A stretch of 56,346 nucleotides of DNA. Source: Rhizobium metallidurans. Its GTDB lineage: Bacteria > Pseudomonadota > Alphaproteobacteria > Rhizobiales > Rhizobiaceae. How positions within the stretch are numbered: position 1 is the first letter of the stretch; each line of letters begins with the position of its first letter. Below the pieces are notes generated by a model, which had not been told where the DNA came from, did not search any database, and worked only from the letters and a program-made list of their open reading frames with translations. The stretch is taken from assembly GCF_014196505.1 (NCBI RefSeq), contig NZ_JACIDW010000021.1, positions 1 through 56,346 on the forward strand, written 5' to 3'. A program made the position numbers and the translations under genes. Positions 43,421 to 50,348 of this stretch are shown one piece after another.

Positions 43421-43506
43421 TCCGGTCTGTCGCGGGCGGAGACAGCGGCGGGCGTTTCGGATAGGTTGCGCCTTCCCGCCGATTTTCCCGAAGCTCCGCC
43501 GCTCAT

Positions 43507-44040
43507 ATGACCGATAGTACCGACGACCCGCGCAGCATTGATGCTCACGACAGACTTGAGATCTTCACGGACGGCTGCTGCGAGCCCGGCTCGCGTGATG
43601 GCGGCTGGGGCTTCGTCGTCTATCGCGATGGCGTCGAGATCGCGTCCGGTTGCGGCGGCGCAGCCGGCACCGCCAACAATGCGATGGAGGCGACCGCCGT
43701 TCTGAAGGCAGCGGAATGGGCCAACATCCATGCGGCGGAGGCGAAGGTGACGATCTGGTCGGATTCGGTCTACGCGGTGAAGGGCTGCAACGAGTGGCGA
43801 CCGATCTGGCGCAACAACGGCTTCAAGAAGATCACCGCCAATAGCCGGCTCAGAAGCCGTGGCATCGCCGATGCCGATCTCTGGAGGGCGATCGACACGG
43901 CACTGTCGGGATCAGCGACTATCACCGTTTCATGGTGCAAGGGCCATGTCGGCACCGAGGGGAACGAGCGGGCCGACAGGCTTGCGGACAGCGGGCGGCT
44001 GTCAATCGCGGAGAAAGCCCCGCTCAGGCGATCGCGATGA
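43507..44040 (+). CDS. Ribonuclease H (type 1)
   Basis: A 177-residue RNase HI that cuts RNA in RNA/DNA hybrids. All four acidic residues are present: Asp22 (FTDGCCEPG), Glu61 (NNAMEATAV), Asp86 (WSDSVYA) and Asp157 (NERADRLA), plus the catalytic-loop His (CKGHVGTEGN). Length and motifs are typical. Rhizobia usually carry more than one rnhA-like gene, so a specific symbol is not given. It overlaps the convergent Gre-factor gene by 17 bases. Confidence 0.9.
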   Translation: MTDSTDDPRSIDAHDRLEIFTDGCCEPGSRDGGWGFVVYRDGVEIASGCGGAAGTANNAMEATAVLKAAEWANIHAAEAKVTIWSDSVYAVKGCNEWRPIWRNNGFKKITANSRLRSRGIADADLWRAIDTALSGSATITVSWCKGHVGTEGNERADRLADSGRLSIAEKAPLRRSR

Positions 44041-44506
44041 TCTCCAGCTCCTGGCCGCCGGCATCGACCACATCACCGACGGCCTTGCCGATCAGCACAC
44101 GCGCCACCGGCGAGACGTAAGAAATCGACCCGGCCTTCGGATCGGCCTCGTCCTCGCCGACGATGCGATAGGTCTGCACGCGCCCGTCCTCGCGCTCGAA
44201 GGTGACGAGACTGCCGAAGGCGACGGCATCGCTGGACGTAGGCGCGGGCATGAGCTGGGCGGTGCCGAGGCGGGCCGCGAAGTAGCGGGCATCACGCAAC
44301 GGTGCGGCACCCTGGCGGCGGCGCTCGTTGATGTCGTCGATCCCCAACGTCGCCTCATAGGCCTCGCGCGCTTGGCTAAGATCGAGCTCCAGCGCCTTCA
44401 ACCCGGCCTCGGTGACGAGGTTCGGATGCGGCGAGATCGGCCGATCGGGGATCAGCGTTTCCGATGCCGTTTCGAAGCTTTCTTCCTTGGTGAAGGCGAC
44501 CGCCAA
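44024..44506 (-). CDS. GreA/GreB-family transcription factor
   Basis: A 160-residue protein with an N-terminal helical segment (LKALELDLSQAREAYEATLG) resembling the Gre coiled coil and a C-terminal FKBP-like domain (VAFGSLVTFEREDGR, SPVARVLIGKAVGDVVD). These match GreA/GreB/Rnk-type factors that bind RNA polymerase's secondary channel. The usual acidic tip of the coiled coil is not obvious, so cleavage stimulation is uncertain. The 17-base convergent overlap with RNase H means the two transcripts are complementary at their ends. Confidence 0.85.
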   Translation of the reverse strand: MAVAFTKEESFETASETLIPDRPISPHPNLVTEAGLKALELDLSQAREAYEATLGIDDINERRRQGAAPLRDARYFAARLGTAQLMPAPTSSDAVAFGSLVTFEREDGRVQTYRIVGEDEADPKAGSISYVSPVARVLIGKAVGDVVDAGGQELEIIAIA

Positions 44507-44616
44507 TCTCTACTCCATGTCTATACCGAGACGTCTTCGTCCCTTGCTTCATCGCAACAGCATATACCGGCGCGGCGGCGAGCGCCAACGCCGGTCGAAA
44601 TGCCGCCTGATCGCTT

Positions 44617-45867
44617 TCAGGCCTTCGCGCCGAAGACGACCTCTTCCAGCCACGGATTGGAGAACTTGCGTTCCGGGTCCATGCGTCCGCGCAGGCGGGC
44701 GAAGTCGGGGAGCTTCGCGTAGTTCCTGCCGACATGTTGGCGGGTGAAGACCTTGCCCCAGTGCGGCAAGGGCGAGAACGGCGCCAGCGCCTGCTCGATC
44801 TGGGCGGCGGCGGCATCGACCGCCGCCTGGTCGCGGACCCAGGTGAAGTGGATCGACAGCGTATCGCGTTCAAACTGCGGGCTCAGCCACAGGCTGTCGG
44901 CGGCGACGGTGCGGAGTTCGCCTGATTGGACGAGATGCGCGAATTTCGAGCGGATCGACAACAGCGCCTCGACGGCGGCGGCGCCATGCTTGCGGGGCAC
45001 ATGATATTCGGACTGAATCTCGGCGCCGCTGCTCGGGGTAAAGCCCATCTTGAAATGCGGCAGCCGGTCCGACCAGCGGCCGAAGGCGCCGAGCTGCTCG
45101 GTGGCGTTTTCGGCGTCTAGGCCGATGATCGGATGGCGCTTGATGTCGGCATTGACCGCGCCGTGCAGGGCATCGGGATGATTGCCGCTCTTTTCCGTTT
45201 CCTTCAGCCAGACGGCGCCGGCCCTCTCGCCCCATTGGGTGAAGACGCTGACGCTATAGGCGGCCGCCATGATGGCATCGAGATTGGACAAGAGCGCATC
45301 CCAGCTCAGCCCCTCATAGACATGCTGCGCGACCTGGAATTCCGGCTGGACATCCAGCGTCACGCGGGTGACGACGCCGAGCGCGCCCAGATGCACGACC
45401 ATGCCTTCGAAATCGGCGTCGCCGCGCTTCACCTTCACCAGGCTGCCATCGCCGGCGACGAATTCCAGGCCGGAGACCGCCGTCGCCAGATTGCCGTTCT
45501 TATCACCCGAGCCATGCGTCGCGGTGGCGATCGCGCCGGCGATCGAGATGTGCGGAAGGGATGCGAGATTGTGGATAGCGAGCTGGTGGCGCTGCAGGAA
45601 GAGCGCCAGCTCGCCATAGGTGCAGTGGCCGGCGACCGAGACCTGGTTGCCGCTGCTGTCGACGACGGGATTGATCGGCAGGTGCTCGAGCGACATGGCA
45701 GAGCTGCCATCGACGATGGCGTTGAAGGAGTGGCGCGAACCGAGCGTCTTTACCGCCGCCGAGCGCGCGACGATGGCGCGGACCTCTTCGACCGAAGACG
45801 GGTAGTGGCAGTCCTTGAAACCATAGTGAAAGCTTTCCGCCCAGTTGGCGGCAGGCACCTGCGTCAT
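44617..45867 (-). CDS. FAD-linked oxidase of the alditol oxidase type
   Basis: A 416-residue VAO-family flavoprotein. The FAD-binding domain (1-170) has VKTLGSRHSF and ATATHGSGDKNGNLATAVSG, whose His is often the covalent flavin site in this family. The C-terminal substrate domain ends in FARLRGRMDPERKFSNPWLEEV, as in D-arabinono-lactone/alditol oxidases. It oxidises polyols with O2, giving H2O2, if it behaves like the family. The start MTQVPAANWAES gives family length. Confidence 0.9.
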   Translation of the reverse strand: MTQVPAANWAESFHYGFKDCHYPSSVEEVRAIVARSAAVKTLGSRHSFNAIVDGSSAMSLEHLPINPVVDSSGNQVSVAGHCTYGELALFLQRHQLAIHNLASLPHISIAGAIATATHGSGDKNGNLATAVSGLEFVAGDGSLVKVKRGDADFEGMVVHLGALGVVTRVTLDVQPEFQVAQHVYEGLSWDALLSNLDAIMAAAYSVSVFTQWGERAGAVWLKETEKSGNHPDALHGAVNADIKRHPIIGLDAENATEQLGAFGRWSDRLPHFKMGFTPSSGAEIQSEYHVPRKHGAAAVEALLSIRSKFAHLVQSGELRTVAADSLWLSPQFERDTLSIHFTWVRDQAAVDAAAAQIEQALAPFSPLPHWGKVFTRQHVGRNYAKLPDFARLRGRMDPERKFSNPWLEEVVFGAKA

Positions 45868-46002
45868 GAAACAACCTCCTCAAATCCCGCAGGAGTGGTA
45901 ACACGACGATGGACGCGGAGACAGAGGAAACCCTCTTCCCCTGCGCTACGAATCTCCTAGATCGCCGAGTATTCGCATGTGCTTATCATTGGGGAGGATG
46001 GA

Positions 46003-46425
46003 ATGGCGGAGAAGACGAAGGGTGCTGCAGGCGAGGAAGCCGATGCATCGCGGCTGATCGACCAGCGGATCGCGGAGCTGATCGACTGGCGCGGCGCGAT
46101 GCTGGCCGATGCGCGGCGCATCATCCGGGACGCCGATCCAGAGGTGATCGAGACATGGAAGTGGCGCGGCGTACCGGTGTGGGAGCGTTCCGGCATCGTC
46201 TGCACCGGCGAGACTTACAAGACCGCGGTGAAACTGACCTTCGCCAAGGGCGCATCGCTCGACGATCCCTCCGGCCTGTTCAACGCCAGCCTCGAGGGCA
46301 ATGCGCGGCGCGCCATCGACTTCCACGAGGGAGACACGATCGACGCACCGGCCCTTACGGCACTCGTGCGAGCGGCGATCGCGCTCAACATGACGAAGGC
46401 CACGAGGAAACCGAAGGGCGGTTGA
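46003..46425 (+). CDS. DUF1801 domain protein
   Basis: A 140-residue protein with the DUF1801 pattern: LIDWRGAMLADARRIIRDADPEVIETWKWRGVPVW at the start and RRAIDFHEGDTIDA later. The fold is that of YdhG/YdeI-like proteins; function unclear. GGGGAGG lies five bases before ATG 46003; a frame from 45979 exists, but this start is better placed. The cupin gene follows 40 bases later on the same strand. Confidence 0.85.
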   Translation: MAEKTKGAAGEEADASRLIDQRIAELIDWRGAMLADARRIIRDADPEVIETWKWRGVPVWERSGIVCTGETYKTAVKLTFAKGASLDDPSGLFNASLEGNARRAIDFHEGDTIDAPALTALVRAAIALNMTKATRKPKGG

Positions 46426-46465
46426 GCGGGCGCCCCGCCTAGCCACCAATGCGGAGGATAGCCTG

Positions 46466-46927
46466 ATGCCCAAGATCGACGTCGCCACCGTAGCCCGCGT
46501 CAAGGGCTCGCCTTATCCGGAGCCACATGCGGCGGCCTGCGCCGAGCGGGTCCGCCAGCGGCTGGGTGATGCCGGCGGGCTTTGCGATTTCGGCATCAAC
46601 CTGATGCATCTGCCGCCGGGAAACTGGTCGAGCCAGCGGCACTGGCACTCGCATGAGGACGAGTTCGTCTATGTGCTCTCGGGCGAGGTGGTGCTGGTCG
46701 AGGATGACGGGGAGACGCCGCTTCGCGCCGGCGATTGCGCGGCCTTTGCGAAGAACACCGGCAATGGCCATCACCTGATCAACCGGTCCGATGCGATGGC
46801 GATCTATCTGGAAATCGGCTCGCGGGACATGGCCGACCTCACCACCTGTTCGGACATCGACATGATGAGCGCGAATGCCGATGGCCGGTTCGTTCACAAG
46901 GATGGGAGGCCCTATGCGCAGCCTTGA
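46466..46927 (+). CDS. Cupin domain protein
   Basis: A 153-residue single-domain cupin. Metal ligands are visible in RHWHSHEDEFVYVLSGEV (His, His, Glu) and in a later NGHHLINRS (His), the two conserved cupin motifs. Such small cupins may be isomerases, dioxygenases or sugar-binding; none can be chosen. It shares the strand with the DUF1801 gene upstream and precedes the cyclase gene by 112 bases. Confidence 0.85.
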   Translation: MPKIDVATVARVKGSPYPEPHAAACAERVRQRLGDAGGLCDFGINLMHLPPGNWSSQRHWHSHEDEFVYVLSGEVVLVEDDGETPLRAGDCAAFAKNTGNGHHLINRSDAMAIYLEIGSRDMADLTTCSDIDMMSANADGRFVHKDGRPYAQP

Positions 46928-47039
46928 CACTCCTGCCCCCTCCCTTCACCGATGAGAAACGGGGACGCATAATATTCATTTGTTCATGATTATATGCGAG
47001 GCATCTCCTACACGGACTTAGGTGGGGAGCACGTTTGCA

Positions 47040-48296
47040 ATGGTTGTTGCGCGCGCATTCGGTACGTCTTCCGCGGACGTGAAGCAGCGGGAACTCGAGC
47101 GCCTGGCGGCGCTGGAGCAGCTCGACCTGCTCGATTCACCGCGCGATGAAGGCTTCGAGCGGATCGTTCGGCTGATCAGGGAAGTGTTCACCGTCGACGT
47201 CGGCCTGGTGTCGCTGATCGACGCGCATCGCCAATGGTACAAGGCCTGCTCCGGATTTTCGAACAGCGAAGTGCCGCGCGAGGATTCCTTCTGCCGCTTC
47301 GTGGTGGATCTCGACACGGCCGTGATCGTGCCCGACGCCACGCGCGATCCGCGTTTTGCCGCGCACCCCGCCGTAACAGGCGAAAATCACGTTCGCTTCT
47401 ATGCCGGCGTTCCGCTGCGCACCAAGAGTGGCCATACCGTCGGGACCGTCTGCGCCATCGACCGCACGGCGCGCTCCTTCGGGCGCAAGGATATCACCAT
47501 TCTGGAAGAGATTGCCGGCGTCGCCATGGACCGGATCGAGCTGATGCAATCGGCGGCGACCGACAGCCTGACGGAAGGACTGACCCGCCGCGCCTTCAAG
47601 GAAGAGACGGACCAGCTGATCGGCCTTGCGCTGCGCAACCAGAAAAGCCTCGCCTGCATCGTGCTCGACATCGACCACTTCAAGACCGTGAACGACACGC
47701 ATGGCCACGCGGCCGGCGACGAGGTGCTGAAGGCGGTGTCCTCGATCTGCCGCTCGGTGCTTAGAAGCGGCGACCTGTTCGGCCGGCTGGGCGGCGAGGA
47801 ATTCGCGATCATCCTGCCCAATGTCGACCGCGACGGCGCGCTCGTCATTGCCGAGAGACTGCGGTTGGCGATTTCGGCCGAGCCGATCGTCGGCGAATTC
47901 GGCTCGCTCGCGGTGACGGCGAGCTTCGGGATTTCGGCGCTGTCGATCGTCTGCAAGGAGATCGACACGCTGCTGGCGCAGGCGGACGCCGCCATGTACG
48001 AGGCCAAGCGCGGCGGCCGCAATCGCTGCGTCAACTTTCAATCGATCAGCGCCGACCAGCCAAGCGGCGCGCGCCGGCGGGTACTGAAGGCCGGCTCGAT
48101 CCTGTTCAACGACCGCCGCTCGACGATAGACTGCACGATCCGCTCGCTCGGCGCCGACAGCGCTGCTCTCTCGGTCTCCAGCTCGACGGGAATCCCGACC
48201 GAGTTCGTGCTCATGATCAAGGGCGAAGGCTTCGAAACGCATTGCCGCGTGGTCGCGCAGGACAGGCAGAACCTGGAAGTTGCGTTCCGGGGCTGA
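47040..48296 (+). CDS. GAF-GGDEF-PilZ diguanylate cyclase
   Basis: A 418-residue cytosolic protein. An N-terminal GAF domain (about 15-165, with LDSPRDEGFERIVRLIREVF) is followed by a GGDEF domain with GGEEF at residues 251-255 (GRLGGEEFAIIL), active-type. A C-terminal region from about 345 (RRRVLKAGSILFNDRRSTIDC) has the RxxxR...DxSxxG-like layout of PilZ c-di-GMP receptors. So it probably makes c-di-GMP and may sense its own product. The ATG at 47040 is preferred over GTG 47022 and follows GGTGGGGAG. Confidence 0.9.
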   Translation: MVVARAFGTSSADVKQRELERLAALEQLDLLDSPRDEGFERIVRLIREVFTVDVGLVSLIDAHRQWYKACSGFSNSEVPREDSFCRFVVDLDTAVIVPDATRDPRFAAHPAVTGENHVRFYAGVPLRTKSGHTVGTVCAIDRTARSFGRKDITILEEIAGVAMDRIELMQSAATDSLTEGLTRRAFKEETDQLIGLALRNQKSLACIVLDIDHFKTVNDTHGHAAGDEVLKAVSSICRSVLRSGDLFGRLGGEEFAIILPNVDRDGALVIAERLRLAISAEPIVGEFGSLAVTASFGISALSIVCKEIDTLLAQADAAMYEAKRGGRNRCVNFQSISADQPSGARRRVLKAGSILFNDRRSTIDCTIRSLGADSAALSVSSSTGIPTEFVLMIKGEGFETHCRVVAQDRQNLEVAFRG

Positions 48297-48390
48297 GCCG
48301 GATGGCGCCGAAACGGCGAAAAAGTGGCGAAATTCGTAAGAATTCGAAACAACTTGTGACTAAGTGGCTCCAAAAGCTGACCTTTTCGTC

Positions 48391-48419
48391 TTGAAGCTGA
48401 AACATAGATAGCGGATATT
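48391..48419 (+). promoter_or_regulatory. Promoter before the 133-residue hypothetical gene
   Basis: TTGAAG (48391-48396), 17 bases, GATATT (48414-48419). Read from 48390, CTTGAA also resembles an RpoH -35. It lies 23 bases before the ATG at 48443, with AAGGA as the ribosome site. Confidence 0.5.
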
Positions 48420-48442
48420 ACGTGCACGTTAAGGAAGACGTC

Positions 48443-48844
48443 ATGATCCGTATGATTGAAGATCCCGCCGAACTGGCCGGCGAAGACATCACCGGCAAGT
48501 ACATCTTGCGGAAATTGAACTACCACTGGTTCGCCTACGGCAAGGCGGGCATCGTGACCGCGTGCAAGGGCACGATCCTGCAGATCGACCGCGAAGAGAC
48601 CGTCTATTCGGAGCGCTGGGGTCGCCGCGCCTATACGGGCAGCGGCAAGCGTTATCCTGGTGGTATCTGCCCGATATCGGCCATCGCCTGTGTCTGCGAT
48701 ACGCCGGATGAGGTGAACGCCGTGATTCAGCTCGATGTCGAGGCGCAGGACGAGTTCTATCAGCTGATCGCCAAGACCGAAGCGCGCGTGCAGGCTCTGG
48801 CCGCCGCCTCTCGCAACCAGATCTATCTCGCCGCCGCCGAATAA
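48443..48844 (+). CDS. Conserved-looking hypothetical protein, 133 aa
   Basis: A mixed alpha/beta protein with no recognised domain. It contains a positively charged mid-section (YSERWGRRAYTGSGKRYPGG), a cysteine pair (ICPISAIACVC) and a C-terminal helix ending RNQIYLAAAE. The start at 48443 (MIRMIEDPAEL) is chosen because AAGGA lies seven bases upstream and a promoter is placed just before; the frame opens at 48422. It stands alone between the cyclase and the convergent MarR gene. Confidence 0.75.
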   Translation: MIRMIEDPAELAGEDITGKYILRKLNYHWFAYGKAGIVTACKGTILQIDREETVYSERWGRRAYTGSGKRYPGGICPISAIACVCDTPDEVNAVIQLDVEAQDEFYQLIAKTEARVQALAAASRNQIYLAAAE

Positions 48845-48896
48845 GGCGCCGGCCCCTCTCCCGGGCACGGTTCGCGCCGGGATTACATCTCGATCC

Positions 48897-49328
48897 TCAG
48901 AGCTTCTTGGCGTTTTCCAGCAGGCGACGGATATATTCCAGCGTCAGCTCGCGCTCGAATGTCTTGAAGCCATCGAACAGAGCAAGATCGGCCTCGCGGG
49001 CGGCCACGACAGCGTCATTTTCCATCGTCCGTGCCCTGTCTGTCAGGAAGACCAGCTGGGCGCGCTTGTCGGAGGGATGCGGCCTTCGCTCGATCAGGCC
49101 ATCGCGCTCCATGCGCGAGAGCGTGTTCGCCATGGTCGCCTGCTCGATATCGACGCGGGTCAGCAGCTGCTTCTGCGTCAGCCCGTCCTCGGCCCAGAGC
49201 TCCAGCAAAATCGGAAACTGACCCGGCGAAAAACCCAACCTTGCCGCGCGCTGCTGCAGCGAGCGGGCAAAGCCCTTGGCCAGCTGGCTGGCGAGATAGG
49301 CTCCCGAGTCCATTCGTTCCGTTCCCAT
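48897..49328 (-). CDS. MarR-family transcriptional regulator
   Basis: A 143-residue winged-helix regulator: the helical dimer part, then LTQKQLLTRVDIEQATMANTLSRMERDGLIERRPHPSDKRAQLVFLTDRA, the MarR recognition helix and wing. MarR proteins usually repress genes and release DNA on binding small phenolic or oxidant ligands. Start uncertain between 49328 (MGTERMDSG) and 49313. A palindrome 44 bases upstream (49372-49383) is a good autoregulatory operator, and two similar palindromes occur elsewhere in the window. It lies near polA, as in Sinorhizobium by memory. Confidence 0.92.
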   Translation of the reverse strand: MGTERMDSGAYLASQLAKGFARSLQQRAARLGFSPGQFPILLELWAEDGLTQKQLLTRVDIEQATMANTLSRMERDGLIERRPHPSDKRAQLVFLTDRARTMENDAVVAAREADLALFDGFKTFERELTLEYIRRLLENAKKL

Positions 49329-49371
49329 TTTTTCAGTTAGGCGCAAAACCCAGCCACGAGCAATGCAACAA

Positions 49372-49383
49372 ATCGTATGCGAT
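49372..49383. promoter_or_regulatory. Palindrome ATCGTATGCGAT, candidate MarR operator
   Basis: One base from the perfect palindromes at 3991 and 12136. Its place in the MarR promoter region makes autoregulation the simplest idea. Confidence 0.5.
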
Positions 49384-49434
49384 GCTTCAAAGACAATCAC
49401 TCATATTCATATTCATACAGCTGGAGATAGTGCA

Positions 49435-49585
49435 GAAAAACAAAGCCGCCATAGCCTGGAGGTAAGGCTATGGCGGCTTCAAATAGGGGACAAAGGCCCG
49501 GAGAGGGGATGAGGCCTTTGTCCAAGTCCAATGCGGCGGGGGACGAGCCGACAATCAGACCCTCGACGTGATCAATGTCGCGTCG
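49435..49585 (-). ncRNA. Probable trans-acting small RNA (alpha-r7/Smr7C-like)
   Basis: About 150 bases, leftward, between the MarR gene and the coiled-coil gene near polA. Two perfect hairpins end it: ACAAAGGCC with GGCCTTTGT (49490-49521, loop rich in CCCCTCTCC) and a 14-base stem AAGCCGCCATAGCC with GGCTATGGCGGCTT (49443-49479, loop TTACCTCCA). It then runs into TGTTTTTC, a Rho-independent end. C/U-rich loops complementary to Shine-Dalgarno sites suit a translation-blocking sRNA. No gene on this strand uses this terminator; the gene upstream stops 205 bases away. Smr7C of S. meliloti lies beside polA as I recall. The 5' end is estimated from the promoter. Confidence 0.65.
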
Positions 49586-49594
49586 GTGATATTT

Positions 49595-49623
49595 ATTTGT
49601 AGTTCCGAATGTGGCTTTTCAAG
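49595..49623 (-). promoter_or_regulatory. Candidate sRNA promoter
   Basis: Leftward, CTTGAA (complement of 49618-49623), 17 bases, then ACAAAT (complement of 49595-49600), in an AT-rich stretch. The -35 fits sigma-70 or RpoH; the -10 is weak. Predicted start near 49585. Confidence 0.4.
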
Positions 49624-49684
49624 GGAAAGAAAAGAATTGACTATTACATTTTGGTAACAGTCCGGTGAGCGGCTTGCGCGAGAC

Positions 49685-50167
49685 TCACGCTGCGGGCGGA
49701 AGGCGCGGGCCGATGAGGCGCTCGAGTTCGGCGAGGCGCTCCTCGATGTCGTCGACGGACATCCGGTTCTGATAACTGTCCTGCACGGCGTTGATCACTT
49801 CGTTGTACTGGCGCAGGCTATCGGAACGCAGTTCCTGGATATGATCGGCGAGATCATGTGTCCGGCCTTCCAGGTCGTCTATGCGCTTCAGGATCGCGCC
49901 GAGCCGGAGTTCCATCTCCGAGCGAAACTGACCCATCTCGGTCCGCAACCGGCCAACTTCAAGCTTCACGCCTCCCATATCAGCCCTGAGGTCGATCAAG
50001 TCGTTCTCGAACTTGGTCATGAAACGCCCTAGCTTGAAAAACTCGACGTCGTACCGACCCATCGCGTCGACCTGCCGGGCGACCTGCGTGCTCAACCCCT
50101 TCATGCCATCGATGAGCACGGAGAGTTGGCTGAGAAAGTATCTCTGAGATTCAGGTTCTGCAGACAT
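49685..50167 (-). CDS. Coiled-coil hypothetical protein, 160 aa
   Basis: Nearly all helix, with heptad patterns over about residues 45-140 (FENDLIDLRADMGGVKLEVGRLRTEMGQFRSEMELRLGAILKRIDDLEG). No catalytic motif. It ends ELERLIGPRLPPAA. Probably oligomeric; function unknown. It is divergent from polA, 181 bases away, and upstream of the probable sRNA on the same strand, so read-through from this gene into the sRNA region is also possible. Confidence 0.8.
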   Translation of the reverse strand: MSAEPESQRYFLSQLSVLIDGMKGLSTQVARQVDAMGRYDVEFFKLGRFMTKFENDLIDLRADMGGVKLEVGRLRTEMGQFRSEMELRLGAILKRIDDLEGRTHDLADHIQELRSDSLRQYNEVINAVQDSYQNRMSVDDIEERLAELERLIGPRLPPAA

Positions 50168-50348
50168 CGCGGGCTCTCGTTGAACGCAAACCTAATGTAC
50201 GGGCGAAAAATGCCTGAAACAAGCCGCAGCTATTGAGGGGTTATGGCCGTTTCCGCGCGTTTTCCGGCACTTCCCAGGCATGTGCGCAACGCGCCAGCAC
50301 CCTAACTTTATATGGACCTCGCAGGGCCGGCGCGCTATCCATGCTGCC

